From Methylotenera sp. (GTDB taxonomy: Bacteria; Pseudomonadota; Gammaproteobacteria; Burkholderiales; Methylophilaceae), in assembly GCA_013141495.1 (NCBI GenBank), contig JABFQV010000008.1, forward strand, positions 62,001 to 126,000: a stretch of 64,000 bases of DNA, read 5' to 3'. A program made the position numbers and the translations under genes. Position 1 is the stretch's first letter. Every line of letters starts with the position of its first letter. The notes under the pieces were generated by a model that was not told the origin of the DNA, ran no database searches, and saw only the letters and a list, made by a program, of their open reading frames with translations. Shown piece after piece: positions 61,014-64,000 of the stretch.

Positions 61014-61160
61014 AGTTTATTTGGTTTTAACTTGAGTCTTTATTTTATAAGGCTTTTATTTGGTAGCGCCCATCTCAAAAGCTTAAGTCGCTAGTGATAC
61101 CCGCTTTATGCGGTAAAATACGGCTTTATGAAATTAAAGCTGACTGAAGGATATTAAAAC

Positions 61161-61610
61161 GTGAGAGAGATTAAGCAAAATTTAGATGGTTCAGGCATGC
61201 AAATAGGCATTGTACTGTCAAGGTTTAACAGCAATATTGGCGATGGGCTACTGAGTGCTTGTACCAGTGAATTGCTTAAACTGGGCGTGGCCAGCAATGC
61301 AATTACCATTGCCACTGTGCCAGGCGCACTTGAAACACCGCTATTGTTACAACACATGGCATTAAGCGAAAAGTATGATGCTTTGATTGCTTTGGGGGCG
61401 ATTATCCGAGGTGAGACTTATCATTTTGAAGTGGTTGCTAATGAGTCCGCACGTGGGATTTCTGAGGTGCAGCTGAATACAGGTGTGCCGGTGGCGAATG
61501 CTGTATTAACGACAGAAGATGATGAGCAAGCCCTTGCCCGCATGCATATTAAAGGTGCTGAAGCTGCACAGGTTGCAGTTGAAATGTTTAATTTGGTTAA
61601 AGCGTTATGA
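61161..61610 (+). CDS. ribH: 6,7-dimethyl-8-ribityllumazine synthase RibH
   Basis: This 149-residue enzyme condenses the ribityl pyrimidine with dihydroxybutanone phosphate in riboflavin synthesis. Motifs [35 protein letters not shown] and [12 protein letters not shown] are all present. The start codon is GTG with GAAGGA upstream. The ATGA overlap with nusB indicates coupling. The ribH-nusB order is standard in betaproteobacteria. Confidence 0.95.
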   Translation: MREIKQNLDGSGMQIGIVLSRFNSNIGDGLLSACTSELLKLGVASNAITIATVPGALETPLLLQHMALSEKYDALIALGAIIRGETYHFEVVANESARGISEVQLNTGVPVANAVLTTEDDEQALARMHIKGAEAAQVAVEMFNLVKAL

Positions 61611-62149
61611 TCGCGGATAACCCTCCATTAACCAGTCTGGCTGTTGAGCCTGATGCGAGTGTAGAACAAGCTGTTAGCAAACGTAGTGCTTCCAAAAATA
61701 ATTCAGCCAAAAAAAATGGCAGTAGAAATCGCAGAAAGTCACGTGAGCTGGTGTTAAAAGCGGTTTATCGCGGCATGTTGAATCAATCTGAAATGTCACA
61801 AATATTGCGTGACATGGTGGATGATCCAGATTACAACAAGGCAGATGAAGCTTACTTTAAGCAGCTGTTAGAAAGCGTGACGACACACCTTGATGTGATT
61901 GATGTGAAGATGGTAAATTTTATTGACCGCCCAGTTGCTGAGTTAAGTCCGATCGAACACGCTATTTTGCGCATCGCTGGATGTGAGTTAATGTTTGATC
62001 TAAGTATTCCCTATCGCGTGGTGATTAACGAAGGTGTTGAGCTAGCTAAGGTGTTTGGCGGTACCGATGGTCATAAATATATCAATGGTGTGTTGGATAA
62101 GTTTGCGGCAGATGTACGTGAAGCTGAAGTAACGCGAGCTAGAAGTTAA
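61607..62149 (+). CDS. nusB: Transcription antitermination factor NusB
   Basis: This 180-residue protein has a low-complexity N-terminal extension of about 40 residues (Ser/Asn/Lys-rich), then the NusB fold ([60 protein letters not shown]). NusB with NusE binds boxA RNA to promote rRNA antitermination. The N-terminal extension is longer than in E. coli NusB. Overlaps ribH by 4 bases. Confidence 0.94.
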   Translation: MIADNPPLTSLAVEPDASVEQAVSKRSASKNNSAKKNGSRNRRKSRELVLKAVYRGMLNQSEMSQILRDMVDDPDYNKADEAYFKQLLESVTTHLDVIDVKMVNFIDRPVAELSPIEHAILRIAGCELMFDLSIPYRVVINEGVELAKVFGGTDGHKYINGVLDKFAADVREAEVTRARS

Positions 62150-62241
62150 AACGGTAAGTAGCTAACTTTTGAAACTAGCCTGTAATTTTTTAGTTTGATG
62201 AATGTGCTTTATCAACTAGACTTAGTTCCACTTTAAGATCA

Positions 62242-63072
62242 ATGGATATGGACTTAAGTGATGCCTTAGAACTTGTTCGACTGACAGATGTAGGTTTGTT
62301 GCGAGACCATAACGAAGATGCAATCGCCAGCGATGTGACGATGGGGTTTGTCATACTGGCAGACGGCATGGGCGGCTATAAAGCGGGTGAGGTCGCTAGC
62401 GAAATAGCGGTGCTAAGCATTACTGCTGATTTAAAAGAGGCGATGATCAATGATCGATCCAATCTCGAAGCGGTAGGATTTAAAAAACAGTCTGAGTCAC
62501 AGTTACTCATAAATGCAGTGAAGCAGGCGAATGAGGTGATTTATCACGTGTCACAAACGCAGTCTCAGTGCGCAGGCATGGGTACAACATTGGTTGTGGG
62601 GCTCTTTACCAATAACAAGTTACTGGTGGGGCATATTGGCGATTCGCGGATGTACCGTTTACGTGGTCAGGTGTTAACACAAATTACTGAAGACCACTCG
62701 TTACTTCAAGAGCAAATTAAATTGGGCTTGATTACCCCGGAGCAGGCAAAATTCTCTGCCAATAGAAATCTCGTGACACGTGCTTTGGGTACTGACCCAG
62801 AGGTTGAGTTGGAGTTGAATGAATACGATGTGGCACTTGAGGACGTTTATCTTCTCTGCTCAGATGGCTTGAGTGACATGGTGGATGACGGCGTTATACA
62901 AGCTGCACTTAATGAACATTCATTTAGCCTGACAAAGGCAGCTGAGGTGCTGGTGCGGTTAGCCAACGATAACGGCGGCAAAGATAATATTTCTGTCATA
63001 CTGGTTAAAGTAGAAAAAACATTTGAATGTAATTATTCTTGGTATGATAATTTTCTTGGTTGGTTAAAGTAG
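62242..63072 (+). CDS. PP2C-family Ser/Thr protein phosphatase
   Basis: This 276-residue phosphatase has conserved metal-binding motifs (DVGLLRDHNEDA; VILADGMGGYKAGE; GHIGDSRMYRL; LLCSDGLSDMVDD; NGGKDNISVILVKV). It is similar to Stp/PrpC-type enzymes that reverse Ser/Thr kinase signals. It is followed by an FHA-domain protein whose frame overlaps its 3' end. A kinase is not seen in the window. The start is at 62242; an in-frame ATG two codons on is an alternative. Confidence 0.9.
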   Translation: MDMDLSDALELVRLTDVGLLRDHNEDAIASDVTMGFVILADGMGGYKAGEVASEIAVLSITADLKEAMINDRSNLEAVGFKKQSESQLLINAVKQANEVIYHVSQTQSQCAGMGTTLVVGLFTNNKLLVGHIGDSRMYRLRGQVLTQITEDHSLLQEQIKLGLITPEQAKFSANRNLVTRALGTDPEVELELNEYDVALEDVYLLCSDGLSDMVDDGVIQAALNEHSFSLTKAAEVLVRLANDNGGKDNISVILVKVEKTFECNYSWYDNFLGWLK

Positions 63073-63083
63073 CAGGATGGATG

Positions 63084-63854
63084 ATGGCAACGCTTATTCT
63101 TTCGCTCGAAAACGTATTTATTAGCGAATACCCGCTTAACAAGGCGAGTGTTCACATTGGACGTAAGTCTGCTAACGATATTCATCTTGATAATTTGGCC
63201 GTGAGTGGCGACCATGCCATGATTGTAAAATCGGGCGGTGGTTTTTATATTGAAGACTTAGCCAGTACAAATGGCACATTAGTGAATGATGAGTTTATTA
63301 AAAAGCAGCTGTTAAAAAATGGCGATGTGATTGCGTTTGGTAAGTATCAATTAAAGTATGTTGATGATGCCACATCAGGCGCCGAGACTGAGCAAGCCAG
63401 TCCAGCTTTTGAAAAAACAATGATGATTCACCCGTCGATGATAAAGTCCAGTAAAGCTAAACCTGAAGTTGCTCCCGCTTCAATAGCTCAATCGATGACG
63501 GGTTCAGAAACGCCTCCGGCTGAAAAAACCAATACAAGCAGCCCTGCGTTAACATCAACAGCATCGCCCACCAACAGCTTAAGCAGCCTTGTAGGTAAAA
63601 TACAGGTCTTAAACGGATCTGGCAGTGGGCGCGAATTGGTTTTAAATAAAACGTTAACGACGCTTGGTAAAGTAGGGATTCAAGTGGCTGTGATTACAAA
63701 GCGACCCCATGGCTATTTTATTACGCATGTCGAAGGGCTCACTCTGCCTATTGTCAATGGCACATCCGTTGGTTTGCAAGCGCTAGCATTGAACGACCAT
63801 GATGTGATTGAGTTAGCTGGCGTTAAGATGGAGTTTTATCTTATAAAATCTTAA
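63084..63854 (+). CDS. FHA-domain protein
   Basis: The ATG at 63084 (MATLILSLENV) is chosen because AGGAT lies at good spacing. An ATG one codon earlier and a TTG at 63060 are alternatives. The protein has 256 residues. The N-terminal FHA domain carries HIGRKSANDIHLDN, VSGDHAMI, DLASTNGTLVN and is intact. A Ser/Thr-rich linker follows (about residues 105-180). The C-terminal part is FHA-like (VLNGSGSGRELVLNKTLTTL). FHA domains bind phosphothreonine, so this protein should read the output opposed by the phosphatase. Confidence 0.88.
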   Translation: MATLILSLENVFISEYPLNKASVHIGRKSANDIHLDNLAVSGDHAMIVKSGGGFYIEDLASTNGTLVNDEFIKKQLLKNGDVIAFGKYQLKYVDDATSGAETEQASPAFEKTMMIHPSMIKSSKAKPEVAPASIAQSMTGSETPPAEKTNTSSPALTSTASPTNSLSSLVGKIQVLNGSGSGRELVLNKTLTTLGKVGIQVAVITKRPHGYFITHVEGLTLPIVNGTSVGLQALALNDHDVIELAGVKMEFYLIKS

Positions 63855-63946
63855 TCAGACTTTAAGCGGGCGTCTGTAGCCTTGCCATATAAAGCGTAAA
63901 TCCAACTTTATTTTAAACTTGTTAACAAGGTGCAAGTGTCATCCCA

Positions 63947-64000
63947 ATGATTAATGATTTGCAACACCCCTACCTATTAAAGCGTCTTGAGAGGCTTAAC
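63947..64000 (+). CDS. Possible start of a downstream gene (open at window edge)
   Basis: An ATG at 63947 opens 18 codons (MINDLQHPYLLKRLERLN) to the window edge, with AAGGTG 19 bases upstream, farther than a normal ribosome site. It is too short to name. The 92 bases between the FHA gene and this start show nothing else. Confidence 0.3.
   Translation, partial: MINDLQHPYLLKRLERLN

Noticed and set aside
1-64000. CRISPR arrays, prophage, rRNA, riboswitches
   Set aside because: No regularly spaced repeats, phage structural genes, rRNA sequence or recognisable riboswitch core was seen.

Overview
The window looks like a chromosome segment of a methylotrophic betaproteobacterium of the family Methylophilaceae. 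The evidence is AT-leaning DNA, a complete canonical mxa (calcium methanol dehydrogenase) cluster, a lanthanide-type xoxF cluster, and betaproteobacterial housekeeping genes (ribH-nusB, olsBA, phoBR, a DUF3683 oxidoreductase). Gene content resembles Methylotenera-type genomes, but the species cannot be fixed from sequence reading. As far as I recall, some Methylotenera lack mxaFI, so having both MDH systems here is informative.

Layout. 1-1.1 kb: the tail of an unidentified gene and a Sel1-repeat protein. 1.3-6.6 kb (minus): an operon with a GldA/GldF/GldG-like ABC exporter, a thioredoxin, small secreted proteins, and one small secreted gene interrupted by an in-frame TGA. 6.6-8.3 kb (minus): a NarL-type response regulator and its kinase, divergent from 8.5-18.7 kb: mxaFJGI-RSACKLD. 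19.0-24.9 kb: a second mxaRSACKL set without structural genes. 25.1-31.7 kb: a secreted beta-solenoid protein and two TonB-dependent receptors. 32.1-33.7 kb (minus): a second NarL-type regulator/kinase pair, divergent from 34.1-42.6 kb: xoxF, a XoxJ-ankyrin fusion, a XoxG-like cytochrome, two YVTN propellers, two MxaD-like SRPBCC proteins and an SHP-like cytochrome. 43-64 kb: tRNA-Arg(CCG), a dihaem cytochrome c, apaH, olsA/olsB, a SlyB-like lipoprotein, a PfkB kinase, a TetR regulator, a hemJ operon, a MITE-like element, a very large FAD/Fe-S oxidoreductase, an OmpA-like lipoprotein, phoBR with a Pho box, an OFA-type MFS transporter, ribH-nusB, and a PP2C phosphatase/FHA pair.

How it fits together. 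Methanol would be oxidised in the periplasm by MxaFI (Ca) or XoxF (lanthanide). The residue two after the catalytic Asp separates them directly: Ala in the 8.5 kb protein, Asp in the 34.1 kb protein. Electrons would go to the dedicated cytochromes (MxaG, XoxG-like). The mxaRSACKL products probably mature or metallate the dehydrogenases.

The most interesting unexplained signal is an 11-bp dyad, GGA-N5-TCC, in intergenic DNA and repeatedly present as pairs exactly 23 bp apart. It lies before the second mxaRSACKL set, the beta-solenoid/TonB operon, the second TonB gene, the second kinase gene, xoxF, the xoxG operon and the last YVTN gene. I infer a regulon joining XoxF, a second maturation set and an outer-membrane uptake system, possibly for lanthanides, with the adjacent NarL-type regulator as the first candidate binder.
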